Origin: Trematomus loennbergii
Taxonomy: Eukaryota > Chordata > Actinopteri > Perciformes > Nototheniidae
DNA: 64,000 nucleotides
NCBI GenBank assembly: GCA_012861695.1
Contig: JAAOOA010000060.1
Coordinates: 6,298,683 to 6,362,682 of the forward strand
Direction: 5' to 3'
Part shown: piece by piece, positions 11,635 to 24,451 of the stretch
How the letters are laid out: each line of letters opens with the position of its first letter
How positions within the stretch are numbered: position 1 is the first letter of the stretch
Program-made: the position numbers and the translations under genes
The notes under the pieces: model-generated
What the model was told of the DNA's origin: nothing
Databases searched by the model: none
What the model saw: the letters and a program-made list of their open reading frames with translations, nothing else

Positions 11635-12214
11635 AGTGGTGCAGGAATGAGTCCTAAAACCTTAACTTAACGTTTTACCACATCTGGTTCCCTTGTCTCA
11701 AAGTCACCTGGAATTTGGATGTTTTTCTAGTTAGATGCCTGAAATAAGGTCTATGGTTTACACAAGCTTGAAAGATTTTCAAGTTTTGTTCCACAACATG
11801 AAATACCATACACCTCGTGAATATCAGAAGATTTTATGTATCGTGAAACGGTTGCTGAAAAGTGACTGTAGTATGAGACTACTAAACGTCATCACGCTGA
11901 ACATTAGCCGCCTTTAGCTTAGCAATGGTGATGGGCAGCTAGCAAACCTGATGTAGCTCGTTCACAGGCTAACGTTAGATTTTTTACTTCTGCCATTGTA
12001 TTTACCCTTCACAAATCCCAAAGTGGTATTAATATGTGGAGGTTATCCTGCTTAACAAAAACGTAGTAAGTATCATAAATGTGTTTTTGCCACAGAGCTT
12101 ATTTTTGGCAATATACCGAAATCCAATGGAAAAATCCCATTGCTTTTGTCCAGGAATCCCTTGTGATGCTTACTTCCTGGTCAGCCTACAAAAATACGTC
12201 ATCATGGCACCACT
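11635..12214 (-). mobile_element. Family D MITE
   Basis: About 580 bp with ends AGTGGTGCAGGAATGAGTCC and TGGCACCACT. The left subterminal GTCCTAAAACC and the right subterminal GTCAGCCTACAAAAATACGT match the two ends of the copy at 30476-31063 in reverse. Internal markers are AGCCGCCTTTAGCTTAGC and CACAGAGCTTATTTTTGG. It does not encode a transposase. The superfamily is not clear because I cannot define a convincing target duplication. Confidence 0.75.
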
Positions 12215-13736
12215 ATAGAATTGTCCCTCTAACTTGCTTAGTTAATGAATGGTTATCCTCATTATGGTCAAGAAAAGCTGTGAATAGTTACAAAAGTTAG
12301 GGGAAAACTGTGAGCAACTATGATGTTTTGTGCGGAGAAGGTAGATGAAAACAGGAGTTCGATTGAACTCAATCAGTGCAGAAGGACCTTGTATGGGATG
12401 TTTCTGCTTCTCCTGTGTGTCATTAGAATGCAAAGCGACAGCAGCAGTCAGGGGCCCAGAAAGATGGAGTGACACAGAGGGGGAAGAAAAATAAAGGTGG
12501 CAACAATAAGAGGATGCCAAGAATGTCTGTTGAGGATAAGGACGACATTGGAAATGACAAAAGTGGGTGCCTGTGATGTGGTGTCAACTGAAAGGGGAGA
12601 GAAAGAATAAGACGGAAACATCAACACAGTGAAGGAGAACCGAGAACTCAGCGAAAGTTGACTTAAGTTCATGATACATTTTATTATTTTATATTTATAT
12701 TATTATTTTAGAAATCCCAGATACCCAGTACAACAATTAAATAATAGTTTGACATTGCATATTTAAACAAGGTGATAGCAGATACTTTTTCTGCATTTTC
12801 ACTGTATTATAAAGTAGACACTTTTAAGCGTAGGTGTTGCATTATATTTCAACTGACTGCATGTCAAGCTGGTCTTTGAAGAATGGAGACCATAATGTAG
12901 TACAAAGACCTTACTAAATGTTTTTATTGTGCATCCCCAGGGCAGGATATTGAAAACAATTTCATCACATTGGATTTTAAAATATACTCTAAATCAGTAG
13001 CTACTGTGGCTACATGGGGTGTGATGAGTAGAGACACAAAAGCTTATTTCGTCAATGTAATGCATAGTGCTCTGCTGGCATTCAAGCCTAAGGCAATGTT
13101 TAGTCATTTCATTAAAATGAAACACAAATGGATGGCTGTGTAGTTTTTGCTTCATTAGACCCAAACCTCTGCAGCCTTGCTTCTAAACATCTTGCATTCC
13201 CTCCAGAAAACTAATTGCAGCGTGTGCGTGTGAGACTATTGTAGCAAATATATGAATAAAGGATATCAAAATATGTGAGAGAGAGATTAATTGTTCCCTT
13301 TTTCATTTTGTACCTTAGTTCTCCTTTTGATTTTCATCTGTGGTTGCTCACATCATTGCATTTTTGCAGATATTTTTCTCAATTTGCTCATATGGAGACA
13401 CTCTGTTAACACTCTATATCTTGCATGTGTATAGATAGCTCTCAGAGGGGGAGGTGAGTTCCTGCCAAACAAACAAGATGGGACAAGTGACCGAAAGGTC
13501 TATTGTTTGGTGTAGAGATTATCCTTCTTGACTACACAAAGCAAACCTATTGGTCATACCTCTTGAATGTGCAGAATTTAAATATGAGCAAACATCTTGT
13601 CTGAATACACTTGAGCCATTACAGTCTAGTGGCTTATTCATTATTTTAAAATACCCACTTTCCAAAATAAAACCTCAGCATTCAACATTCAAAGTATCTT
13701 GGGCATTAACCCATAATTGCCCCCCTAGGCATATCT
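12215..13736. other. No gene seen; unique sequence
   Basis: AT-rich DNA without recognisable exon, RNA gene or repeat. Open frames of up to 92 codons lie on the minus strand at 12242-12672 but overlap each other in different frames and have no domain. Confidence 0.5.
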
Positions 13737-13738
13737 AA

Positions 13739-13860
13739 TGGGGCTTTCACACCAACGCGGTTCCAGGGCCGGTTCGGAGCTAGAGCCTGAAAAGCACCGG
13801 TTTTTCCTGTTCACACCGCAGCAGAGCCGCCTCTAAGCTAAATACAACATCTTGCAAGAA
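13739..13860. mobile_element. One-ended MITE fragment with GGGGCTTTCACACC terminus
   Basis: The segment starts GGGGCTTTCACACCAACGCG and continues with GGTTCGGAGCTAGAGCC and TGTTCACACCGC. This is the terminal part of a class of fish DNA elements whose ends read GGCTTTCACACC. I could not find the partner terminus nearby, so the right boundary is arbitrary. Confidence 0.5.
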
Positions 13861-14182
13861 ACAGCGTCTGAGGGCTTCTTAACATTTAACAAACTATTAA
13901 TGTGTCATACCCACTTAACGGGAAGAAACTCAGCTAACTGACAATATGAACAATTTTTACCGAAACAAAACAACTCTAACGCCAAGAGTCTGAATTAGCA
14001 CTAAGCGAAAGAGTGCTAACGCACTTAGCACATAACTCACAGTATAAATATTTTATACTTCATCGGATCTGCACAAACAAGATATGAAATCATATGAAAG
14101 CTGAGATTCCACAGATCACTCTCTTCACCAATGGTAATGTTTAAATGGATTTAGGAACTTCCCCTCGATTCCATTGGCTCTA

Positions 14183-14635
14183 ACGGTTAAAAAGAGATGT
14201 CAATAACCAAAATCGACCAAGGGGGGCCAGAGATATGGCAAATCCACCCAAATGACCCCAGAAGTGGGTTTTTTATTCTAAACCTCTCTAAAAAGGTCAA
14301 ATGTCACTTGTTTTGCATCAATTGATACAGGGTACTTATTATATGTTATAGTTTGGATTCCTAAAGCTTTTAGTCTACCTTACCATCATTCAAGGGTGGT
14401 TTTCACTATAAGTAAAAAATGTTTTTTACTATGTACAATCTGGATTTTCTTTCAAATAAAAAATATCTATATTGATTCTGACTTTTCTACATTCAACTCA
14501 AAGGTTTATCATTACTTTGAGAAAAAGATTATTAATTTTCCCCTTTTAGAAGTGTAGTTATGGTCATTCGTTCTGGAAATGTCATTTTCGAGCCTGAGAC
14601 CTGAAAAACAGGCTTTGGGCCTAACAGGTTAAAGC
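14183..14635 (-). repeat. Likely dispersed repeat (CCTGTTAGGCCCAAAGC type)
   Basis: Read on the minus strand the segment begins CCTGTTAGGCCCAAAGCC, then CAGGTCTCAGGCTCG, and is followed by AT-rich sequence down to the TAACGGTTAAAAAG region. I believe this is a known teleost repeat class, but no second copy exists in the window for comparison. Confidence 0.4.
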
Positions 14636-14639
14636 TACA

Positions 14640-15240
14640 TTTTGCAGTGCTTCATTGAAGCATCAGTAGCAAAGATATTTGTGTCCATGCCATAAATAAA
14701 CAACTTCATTGCCCCTTTTTTCCTCTGCACACCACAAAACTAAGAATTGATTTTTAAAGCAAAAGCAAGAAAGAAAGGTAACACGTAAAGAAAACACATC
14801 ATGCCGCCCTGGTGAGATACACAACCTCTCTCACCCTGGTGCGAAGGTTCCCAAACAGAAGTAGTTGCCAGATTGCTGGAGCATGAAGCACTAACAGCTT
14901 TGCCCAAGGCTAACCTCAACCTTTTCCAGTGGAATGGAAGAAGAAATGTCTGGTGAATTTCTCATTGTTTATTGTCTCATTTCATGAAGAGATTAAGAGT
15001 GAGTCTCTTGCTCGGTGAAACAAGGAAAAAGCAGGGAAGCGAGAAGATCATTTACTTCTTCTGACAAAATGAGCTTTCCTCTTAAATGAGGCTGTGTGTG
15101 ATTTAAGGCTTGAGTTTAGCCAGAAGTAAGGTGTTACACAGAGTGAGTGTACTTTCTATAGCCAGAAAGGGTTGGGTTTTAGGTTTAACATGGTGTTATT
15201 TTTGAAGAATGTACTTCATTCCAGATTCCAATGGATGGAT
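14640..15240. other. No gene seen; unique sequence
   Basis: No recognisable exon, repeat or RNA gene. Confidence 0.5.
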
Positions 15241-15244
15241 ATAT

Positions 15245-15668
15245 GTTACATCCTGGCCTTTTGAAACTTTTGGGGTTTTCCCTTTCCTGTCTGCAAAGGC
15301 TAAAATCCCTGTGTTCACCTCCATTGGACTCCTTTATTTACTTCTGTAATAATAATAATAATACATGGGATTTTTATAGCGCTTTTCCTAATGCTCAAAG
15401 ACGCTTGCTGTAGCATAATGACATCACTGTAACACTCCCGCTTCTATTGGCTAGCACTCTAACACATACAACCGATCAGCGCAGACCGGGCTCTGGTTTC
15501 AGACAGAGGTTGAAAAGAGGAGCTGCAGCACAGGCAGTATAAACAAATGAGACAAATAGTATGAGACAAATAGAGCACGTTTTGAACACTAAAGCATATA
15601 AACATGTCACAGTCGAGGCACAAAATAATATAAATGAAGCTCAAAATGAGCATAATATGTCCTTTTTA
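15245..15668 (-). mobile_element. Family B MITE, diverged, with internal insertion
   Basis: Matches family B at TTTTGGGGTTTTCCCTTTCC, TCTGCAAAGGCTAAAATCCC, TCTATTGGCTAGCACTC, GGGCTCTGGTTTCAGACAGA and GAGGCACAAAATA. About 65 bp at 15345-15410 is foreign: an AAT run followed by TTTTTATAGCGCTTTTCC, which belongs to another dispersed repeat. The ends are degraded and the TTAA flanks are no longer clear. Confidence 0.75.
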
Positions 15669-15742
15669 TGAAAATGGGCTCTATTCACTCCCAACATTTT
15701 GCAGATAAATCATTTGAAACAATTGGACCACCCTGAGAGTTG

Positions 15743-16830
15743 CAGTAGCGTGGCGTGGGGAAAAAATGAGGGGAAGCCAATAATACGTCCTTTTTTTGGG
15801 GTGGGGAGGTGGTCAATGTAACGCTGTAACCAGATGAGTGATTACAGCGCCCGGTATCATTTTACACACATTTATATCATACAGATGCAGGACTTACACA
15901 CGCCTGCTTTCTAACCGACAGGTCCGCACCAGCCGAAACTCTAATAAGCATTCATTCACAAACTAAATCAGGAGACCTTTAACGTTTTACGTCCGATTCG
16001 CTCCTTTTTTCCTCGCTGTACACAGCTCCAGTTTGGGCATTGGACTGTCATCAGATTTAATTTTAGTTGCTGCTGTAGCGGAAGTTTAGTAGCCTACAAT
16101 TATTTTTGATTAAATACTCCAAATCTACATCCTCCATAATTGCACTTGCTTCAGTTGCTTGCTACTTTCTAACGGCGGTGAGAGTGGTGCAGTGACGCTA
16201 TCTATCTATCGATTAGATTTATGATTCGAAAATTATAAAAGTAGGTAGACATGTGGATATTATCCGGCTGAACAAAGCGTGCATTTATCTAACAGGTTTG
16301 TTTTCCACAGACCTTATTTCGAGCTATTTTCCCAAATCCTATGGAGAAATCCCATTGCTTTTTTGTGGAGGGAACGCGAGCGCAGCTTACTTCCGGGTTT
16401 TAGGACGCGTCACTGCACCACTAAGTTGATGCGATTTGATTGGATTGTGAGGCAAGGGAAGCCAGCCGCCTCTGGCTTCCCTTGGCATGGCTCTGACTAA
16501 TCACAGGTTGGCAGGGGCATGACGTGAGCCTTGTCTGATTGGTCAATCCCTCCATTTCTTTTCACCAAGGGAAGCCAATTTTGTCTGGCCTCCTCTCGCA
16601 ACAGAGAGTGCAATCTACTGTTTTACCATAACATCTAGAGGGGCGCTGTTTCACTCTTTGTAAAATACTCAATGAGAATGGGAGAGAGATGGGCCGGCAG
16701 CAACACACAGCAAAGAAGAATTTCTGAAACTAAACGAAGTGTTTTTATTTATTTATTCAAATTATAACTACAATCCGAAAAAACAGGGGAAGCCTGGCTT
16801 CCCTTGGCCTCCAGGAGAAAAACGCCACTG
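15743..16830. mobile_element. hAT element with perfect 8-bp target duplication
   Basis: The element begins CAGTAGCGTGGCG and ends AACGCCACTG. It is flanked by a perfect duplication GAGAGTTG (15735-15742 and 16831-16838). Both arms carry a GGGGAAGCC-type subterminal motif. The interior is non-coding and contains a complete family D copy at 16183-16422. Length 1088 bp including that insertion. Confidence 0.9.
16183..16422 (+). mobile_element. Family D MITE, short form, nested in a hAT element
   Basis: A 240-bp copy with near-perfect ends AGTGGTGCAGTGACGC and GCGTCACTGCACCACT. It keeps the internal CCACAGACCTTATTTC and TTCCGGGTTTTAGGAC blocks shared with 30476-31063 but lacks the AAGCTAAAGGCGG-type middle. 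It is an internally deleted form. Confidence 0.85.
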
Positions 16831-16990
16831 GAGAGTTGTAGAAATAAACATACTGAAATAAGTTGTATTATCAATTGTCAAAGGCTTAGCACTGCCTAAA
16901 GTTAAAGGATCAGTTGAAATTGGGCAATGAAAGGAGCAGGCCCATTGTAGGTGATTTAATTTGAGCCCCCAGAGACATTTACAATAATCT

Positions 16991-18706
16991 ACCCAGCTAG
17001 AAATGTTTGGTTCTAAAAACATTCTGAGAATGTTACCATTCACTGTTCTAGGAATGTTTTCAGCGGGACGTTTTATTTTGGTTCCCAGAATGTTCTTCTG
17101 AAAGGTAGGATAACGTTCTCTAAAAAACATTCTTAACATTTTTGGTGATAACTTTCTTAAGATGTATGAGCGCATTGAGACAATGAATAGGACGTATAAA
17201 AACGAATTATGCATGCCAATATTCACTCACATGCACTTATAATCACACTAAGGTATGTAGGCCCACAGTATTCATAATATCATGTGTGTAAAATATCAGA
17301 AAATAATCACACTTTTTTCTGACTATAAAGGTTGTGTCTCGTATGTAGGTTCTAACTGTTAGATAAGCTATCTGGCCGTGTGTGGTTTGTGAGGGCTGCG
17401 TATAAACAGTGTCCGCTGTTTATGCATATTGGATAAAAATCGTTATTGCACCCTTTAGATTTGAGACCGACAGACATATAGAGGAACGGACCGACTGTCA
17501 CTGCCCGTCCCTGAAACCCCTGTTAGTGTTTGTATGTGTTTGTTTCTACTGTGTGTCTCTCTGATTCTGGGTCCCGTCCAGTACATGTGACACCGACAGT
17601 GACTTGTACTAGCTGCTGGTCGAATTTAAAAAGAAGAAGAAAAGACTTCTGATAAATCGGAACGATAAAGCACGTTATCCTACTCTAAAATAATAACATT
17701 CCGGCAACATAAAAAAATCTAACTTGCAGCTGAAAACGTTTTAAGAATAGTAGGGTATGATGTTCTAACAATGTTATCAAAAACATTTAAAAAGGTTATT
17801 ATCAAGCATTTTAAGAATGTTTTTAGAGAAAGTTATCCTACCTTTCAGAAGAACATTCTGGGAACAACAAAATAAAACGTCCAGCTGAAAACGTTTTAAG
17901 AATAGTAGGGCATAATGTTCAAACAATGTTATCAAAAACATCTTAAGAAGGTTATCATCAATTCAAGGGAATTCATCCACAAAAAACACACTGGACGCTG
18001 CACTAGGTCAGAAACCAGAGGAGACTGTGAAGTCCACCATAGACGGACCACTTTCTGTCAAAATGTTCTATCATTTAAGGGCAGCTCTTTGTGGAATAGC
18101 CTCCCAACTGAGTTACAGGATTGTCCCACTTTGAACAGTTTTAAAGGTCAACTAAAAGAATGGTTGAGAAACAAACAAACGTGCAATCACCGCTGATGCA
18201 CTTTAATACAGGGGTCTCTCCTCTTGCACTTTATGTAGCTCTTTTATCTTCTCTTGCACTTGATATGTCGTAGCTGCTACATTGTACTGCCATGTGGTAA
18301 ATACTTGTATGCTGCTCATGCTCTTTCTGCATATCATGTATTTATTTTGCTATGTATATACATGTCATGTTCTTAAATGTTGGATGTGAGGGACTACGGA
18401 TGGAAACTAGCTCAAAGCTAAAATCCGGCATGTTTACGTTTTTAAAGCATTATTTGTTTTAAATGTTCATCAATGTGCACTGTCCCGCTTCAAATAAACG
18501 ATTAAATGAAATTAAATGAAATTAAATCAAAAACATCTTAAGAAAGTTATCACTAAACATTTTAAGAATGTTTTTAGAGAACGTTATCCTACCTTTCAGA
18601 AGAACATTCTGGGAACCAAAAGAAAACTTCCCGCTGAAAACATTCCTTGAACAGTGAATGATAACATTCTCAGAATGTTTTTAGAACTAAATATTTCTAG
18701 CTGGGT
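16991..18706. mobile_element. Long-inverted-repeat DNA element (ACCCAGCTAG ends)
   Basis: The ends read ACCCAGCTAGAAATGTTTGG and, in inverse, CATTTCTAGCTGGGT-like sequence. The inverted repeat extends for roughly 170 bp with AAAACATTCTGAGAATGTTA, TTCAGAAGAACATTCTGGGA and related blocks. The right arm contains a tandemly repeated unit of about 155 bp (from 17727, 17882 and, after an insertion, resuming to 18632). The minus-strand open frame at 16768-17226 is an accident of the repeat. No transposase and no clear target duplication are visible, so the superfamily is open. Confidence 0.7.
17958..18525 (+). mobile_element. 5'-truncated LINE 3' end
   Basis: The first half encodes the C-terminal tail of a LINE ORF2 at 17969-18196, with the diagnostic SLWNSLPTELQDC and LNSFKGQLKEWL segments. 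A 3' untranslated region follows, ending in tandem TGAAATTAAA-like units. The insertion is flanked by a 27-bp direct repeat starting ATCAAAAACATC (17931-17957 and 18526-18552, one mismatch), as made by target-primed reverse transcription. Most of ORF2, including the RT, is absent. Confidence 0.85.
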
Positions 18707-18714
18707 TGTTTCTC

Positions 18715-21325
18715 AATCTGATCCAACAAGTAAAGAGAAGTAACAAGAAAATGCTTATTTTTCAAAACAAATTAAAATGTGCTTGCTGTTGAAAATATGC
18801 ATTTGAAATAGTTGAAATGCTGAAAGAGTTTGGTTTGAGGTATACAGTAAGTTAAACTACAAACACTGAAAGACATTTAAGTTTGAGTGTGAGCAGTGAA
18901 TGAGTGTCACAACTAGCATTAACGCTTAGACGCTGGCGATTAATGTGGACACTTTGAAATGTTAAAAAATAATGAACTAGAATTAATCACATTTCCCATC
19001 ACAGATTTGAATTGCATGTCAGTGAAAAGTCAAAGGAAACAGAAACTAACACAAGTTACATGTTTTGAACTGACTGGAGACCACTGGACATCAGTTCAGC
19101 ACTATAGGACATAAAATGGGAAGTGCACTCGTTCGTGACAGGTGTGCTGGAGATGGAGAAAATGCATTTTGGAGTGGGAATAGCTGACATGGTCACCACT
19201 CTATGAACAGATAGTGGTCACAGTATGATAGAGAGAAAATATGCCCTGTGTAGCGCACGTTATACCGAGGGTGATCACAGCTGATGTTTGTGAAAGCTTT
19301 AACAAAGTATCAGGAAATTGTTGAACTTCATCAAAATCATGTTATAATAAACATGATTTCTCTTCCAAGTTTGTCATACATTTCTTTATTACACAACATG
19401 TTGTTTTTACAGATTATTATTGTTATTAACGCAATTTAATATTTTAATTGACACAACTAGTAAAAACCAAGTATCAGTTGAAACAGAAGTGCATAAGCCA
19501 GTTAAACAGAAGTGTTGAAACTGAAAGCAGTCGGGGAAATGAATCAATAGAAGTTGTTTAGGTTAAATCTGCTCATTTTTGCTGACTCTATACAGACGTA
19601 ACAACTAGTCAACAAGCCATTTTTAATCTAAGTGTCCATCTAAAACAGAAACTGCTTTGTTGTGCATGTAATAAAAGCAGTCATTATCAAGAGACCGGTC
19701 ACACAAACGATATAATTTAATATGAATATATAATTACCCCAGGAACATCATGCGTGGGCAAAGGTCACCAGATATCAGTGGACTAATTGCAGGATGGAAA
19801 AGCTCTAAGTGCAAATTTGATGACAGCCTACAGCCTGTAGTCTTTTATCTCAACTCCTCTGACGTGAAAATGATTGGATTGGTCCATAAGACTAAGCGGT
19901 GGATATCCCTTAAAGCTCCCCTGGGACAGGCGTAAGCTAGATGGACAATTCATCTTAACACCTCTAGTATAGATCAAGTGGAGTTAATGAACTCCTTTCT
20001 GGGTCTGACCTTTTATGAGTTTAACGAAGCGGGGAAAAATGGTGGTAGAGCTGAAATGTGTGTTATTTTGAAGAGGGATAGAATGATATAGGGAATATTA
20101 TCAACTCATTTAGCCTTTCACGATATGAAAAACAGGCCTCCATCAGGTGTGTGTCTATGTTAAGGCGGTGGAGGCGCTTTGAATCTCAACAAAGGCTGCT
20201 ATTGCATTGTGGTATATTTGTGGAATGGGTGCTATTCGTAATGATGTGGCATATCCTTCTTGATGTTGTTTTGAATGTTTTACAGTCGCGTTGACTGTTT
20301 GCTCTTAGCTTTGTGAGGCTTCCTGTCTTCCTGTCTCCAAGACATGGAAAGCAGGTGTTTGATAGCTGATGGGTCTTGCTCCGCTGGGAGCACCTGGCTC
20401 ATCTCTCCCCTAATGAGCTACATGAGAGGGATTGTTTCTTTATCCTTCATTTGACTTTACAACAAAATGAGAGTCTTAACAAAACTCTGCTGACAGGATG
20501 TGTTTACTCCTTTGAGGCGGCGGAGAGACAAGTTGCATCGATAAGGTCTTTGAATGTGGTATAATGCTTTTCCAAAATGAATGTTTGGCAGTTCCATGGT
20601 CTGGCTGCACTCTATTGCACATTGAAGTTGCTGTATGTTCAGTTTGGAGAATCGGTGGCATTTAAGTAGTGTCAGAGATATTGAGTGTAGATGTTGAAGA
20701 AAACCCGAGAATATTGATTGTGGCTGCTGCAGTACGTGTCACTTTTGATAATACCACTACCTGAGAAATGTTGAGTGCATCAAGGTTTTATCAAAGTGCA
20801 ATATACAAGTTGAACAGAGGTGCAGCCCAACAATATATTATAGTTGGTCTTACATGGATTACATGTTTTCAGAGAAAACTAATAAAACCAGCACCATAAT
20901 CCTTCCATTAAAATAGAATGAAATGGCACAATATTAACTGATCAATTGTACTGTGACTAATCCTGGTACATCCTGAGGTAGGGATATGTGAAGAGCAGTA
21001 TACTCGACAATGAATCAGCGAAACACCCCAGAAGGATTTTTACTTAGTATGTTGAGCTCTGAAGCTTCATCTTTTTAATGATAAAGTGATATACTGTAGC
21101 AAAGGACCTTCAGATGTAGCCTTATGGAAACAGGTCATAGGATAATTTATATTTGTGAGAGATATGTATAAGGACAATATGTTTGCATGGATAAAATAAA
21201 AAAATGCCTCGGTCACTTTAATGATTTTAAATGCAGTAAGTAAGATGCAATAATTGTGATTTTGTTTGCGTAAACAACTGTCGAACACTGACATCACCTT
21301 TAAATTAGTAGGGTGATTGTAAGCC
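18715..21325. other. No gene seen; unique sequence
   Basis: A long stretch with no recognisable exon, RNA gene or repeat. It is mildly AT-rich. Open frames of 61-76 codons have no domain content. Confidence 0.5.
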
Positions 21326-21330
21326 TAGAG

Positions 21331-21580
21331 CAGGGGTCTGCAACCTTTTTGACCAAAAGAGCAATTTTGCCCCCTTTTCCATCAATTGTTTTGATCTGGA
21401 GCCGCAAAACATATTTGATAGCTTGATAGCTTATAAAGTTGTATATATTGTTACATCATAGACAAAAACTACAGTTTTTTTGCATTTATTATTTATTACA
21501 TTATAGAAAACTGTTTACCTCTAATAATAAACAAAGAACTCTTATAAGGAGAATACAAAAAAATACACAGGCCTACTTTA
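21331..21580. mobile_element. One-ended hAT-like fragment
   Basis: Starts CAGGGGTCTGCAACCTTTTT and continues with GACCAAAAGAGCAATTTTGC. This is the terminal sequence of a hAT group whose elements end in CAGGGGTCTGCAACC. I could not find the matching right end, so the fragment is truncated and the right coordinate is a guess. Confidence 0.6.
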
Positions 21581-24443
21581 AAATAAATCAACACAGCACT
21601 TGGGGAGTCCTCTGCACATTTTTTTTTTATCATACATTTTTTATTGCAACATCTTCAATTTACATCACAGTACAGAAGACAATTCAGGTTGCACAACATT
21701 TTGGATTAATTCAATCCCATCCCTCTATCCTCTTCTGTGTTTTTCCTCCAATACGTAAAGGCTGCAGCACCTTTGACAACTTCTCTCCACATATCAAACA
21801 TACCGGTAAGCCGACCCCTGTCCTAGACAGTTGCTTACTAAGACGGCCAGCTTTTATGGAGCGATATTGTTATCAATTTGGAGTCGTGTTTCGGTCAACC
21901 TGATGAATGTTAGAACACTGTCGACCCACCTTTGGTCTCTGTTTTTAGAAATATATGGCCACCTAAGACAGAAACAAGAAAGTACCTCAAAATGTAAATG
22001 TAATGCAGTGTTATTGACAGATATGTATTTACAAAATGTCATCCATTTATCTATTAACCGTAGGCCTGGAGCCAATCCAGGGAAATGTTAAAATCCAATT
22101 CCAAAATGTAATCATTCATAATACCCATTATTGAAAAAGTTGTTGCTTGTAAGTCAAATATGCAGTTCATGATTTATTTGCATTGCATTTGATATTTGCA
22201 ACAGCCTTCCGAGACACACTGAATATTCTCAGTTACAAGTTAATAAACAATGTATCGTCAATAAAAAAGACTTTTATCAATAATGCACAATGAACTGCTT
22301 CTTTCTCTTTCCTTGAATAAAAAGTTCATTTTTGGAACTTTTACATTTTGGCTTACTTATTTCGTATTGAGAGCAACTTCAAATACTATAGTTGTAAGAC
22401 CACCAGTGTCAGAAGCATCCAAAAAGCAAGAGCCATACAATATTGAACAAGGGAAAAAGCTAATTTACTTCGAAGGTGGGTTGAAAACCAAATGAAAGCA
22501 CTGCAAGAAACAAGGACGGATAGAAATGATCCTATTATCCGCTGTATGTTCAGCCTGTCATTTTTTATATGTGGGGTAACAGGGCGAGCATCTCCCTAAG
22601 TGGATCGCTCTGTGTCTTGTCTATTAATAACAAGAGGTGAAAAGAACAGGGGCAGGGAAAGTTGGATCCACAGAGGAGAAATGTTTTGTTAGGGAAACCA
22701 TATGGTGCACTAAGCACTCGCGGAACCTGAGGAGACTGAGCCACAGCTGAACATGATGGATTGTATTGAGCTACAGGCATGGAACGGTAGAAATAAGTAA
22801 TAGAAAAGCAAGTGGGGGTAGGAGGTGTTTATGTGCTCACCATTTCATTCCTTTATTCCAAGAGGTGATGTAGCTTGTTGTGTTGTTGATGGCATGAGGT
22901 ATAGTACAAACACCACTGCCTCCTGGCTCCAGTATGTGTTTTAGTGGAATAGAGTTGAACTATCCATTTAGTACCAGAGGGGCAGTCCATGACCCTTTCT
23001 TCCACCACTCCCCCGCTCCTCCATCAGCCGCCCACGGTGGCAGCCATGATCAAGGTTAGCTCTGTGGCTATTCTGCATTTTCTACACTGAACCGAGCCAG
23101 GGAAGACTGCCAGGTTGTGCGGGAACAACTCCGGTACAGAGCTGGTTTCAGGGCAATCTTTCATAATGCAAGCAAACGAACAGTAGTTATTTCTGGTGCC
23201 TGCACACTACCAGTCTATCAGAAAGAGATTTTGATTTGCATGAGGGCTATGGGATTTCAACAGGAATACAATGGTATGCAGCTAATAATGCAAGTAATAG
23301 GAGAAATATAAGCAGTGGTGATTTATGTAGTAACTCTCAAATTAGCACTGATAGAAAGTTTCATTGTACTTAATTAATCCAGAGGTTACGCTTTTCATAT
23401 CATGTTTGGAATACACAGAGATGGTCAACTGACGTATTCGTGAAGTGTGATTTTTCTCTGAGTGGTACTGCAAAAATGTGCTTACAATCCTGATATACTA
23501 ATATCCCATGCTCTGCAATGATCCTCACAATACACCAGTTGGACAACATGTTTCTGTAACACGAAATTACTTCTGGGAATGTAGCCTGTGCAAATAGCAT
23601 CCTATTTTATTTATTTATAACACATAATCAACAACAATCAAGGCTGAAAGTGCATGGAAGTGCCTTGGTCAATAAAGGGTTAGGCCATAGGGTTAGGGTC
23701 CATATGTGGGAAGCCAGTTGGGGGGCATGTCAGGTGGTTCCATGGTCATTGATGGGATATTATGTCAGGGGATATAATAACCCACCCTCCCCAACACATT
23801 TGGGTGGTAATCTCCTCATCTTCCATCAATACTTCATATTTTTCTTTATTTGAACAACAATTGGTCTGCCTCCTGTCAACCATTTCATCATTCATCATTC
23901 ATCAATTCCTCCACTCTGCCAATACATTGCACCTGGGTATATACACAGGCAATGATGAAGCAGCCAATCGAAATCCAGAGAGGTATATTTCTGAATGTAA
24001 ATCATTTTCTATGTGCCTAATTTTCTTGAAAGAAGGAATACGTCCATAATTAATGCTATTAATGCATTACGTTGATTTGAGTGTATGCAATCTAATTGCA
24101 AACATAATTTCATTCATCATTATATTAAACATAATGATTTGATTAAGCTGTATTCACAGTACTTGATTAATAGTGTTGAGGAAAGAATTAGCATATGGCT
24201 TAATGCACATAAAAACTAAATCTGGGGAAAATTTGTATTTACGTCAGTAGGAATCGCAAGTACAGTAGAGAAAAGAATATTTATTGAGACATGAATTTAT
24301 AAAAAATATGTTCTCATAAGGAACAGGCCAGTAAGTGATACATCTGTGCAATGCATTCGTGAAACCTATGTCCCTTTTTAAAGTGACGCTATTCTGAACA
24401 AAATCATCATCAGTCCCCAAGAAGAGCGCTGGCTATGGAAGTA
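21581..24443. other. No gene seen; unique sequence
   Basis: No recognisable exon or RNA gene. The 154-codon open frame at 21439-21903 has the composition of translated AT-rich repeat DNA and matches no family that I know. Confidence 0.5.
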
Positions 24444-24451
24444 ACATTTAG

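Noticed and set aside
16768..17226. A 152-codon minus-strand open frame
   Set aside because: It crosses the hAT edge and the end of the long-inverted-repeat element. Its sequence follows the AACATTCT-type repeats, has no domain and is not conserved in the other arm.
21439..21903. A 154-codon plus-strand open frame
   Set aside because: It begins inside a truncated hAT-like fragment, is rich in Tyr, Phe, Ile and His as expected from AT-rich DNA, and shows no transposase or other motif.
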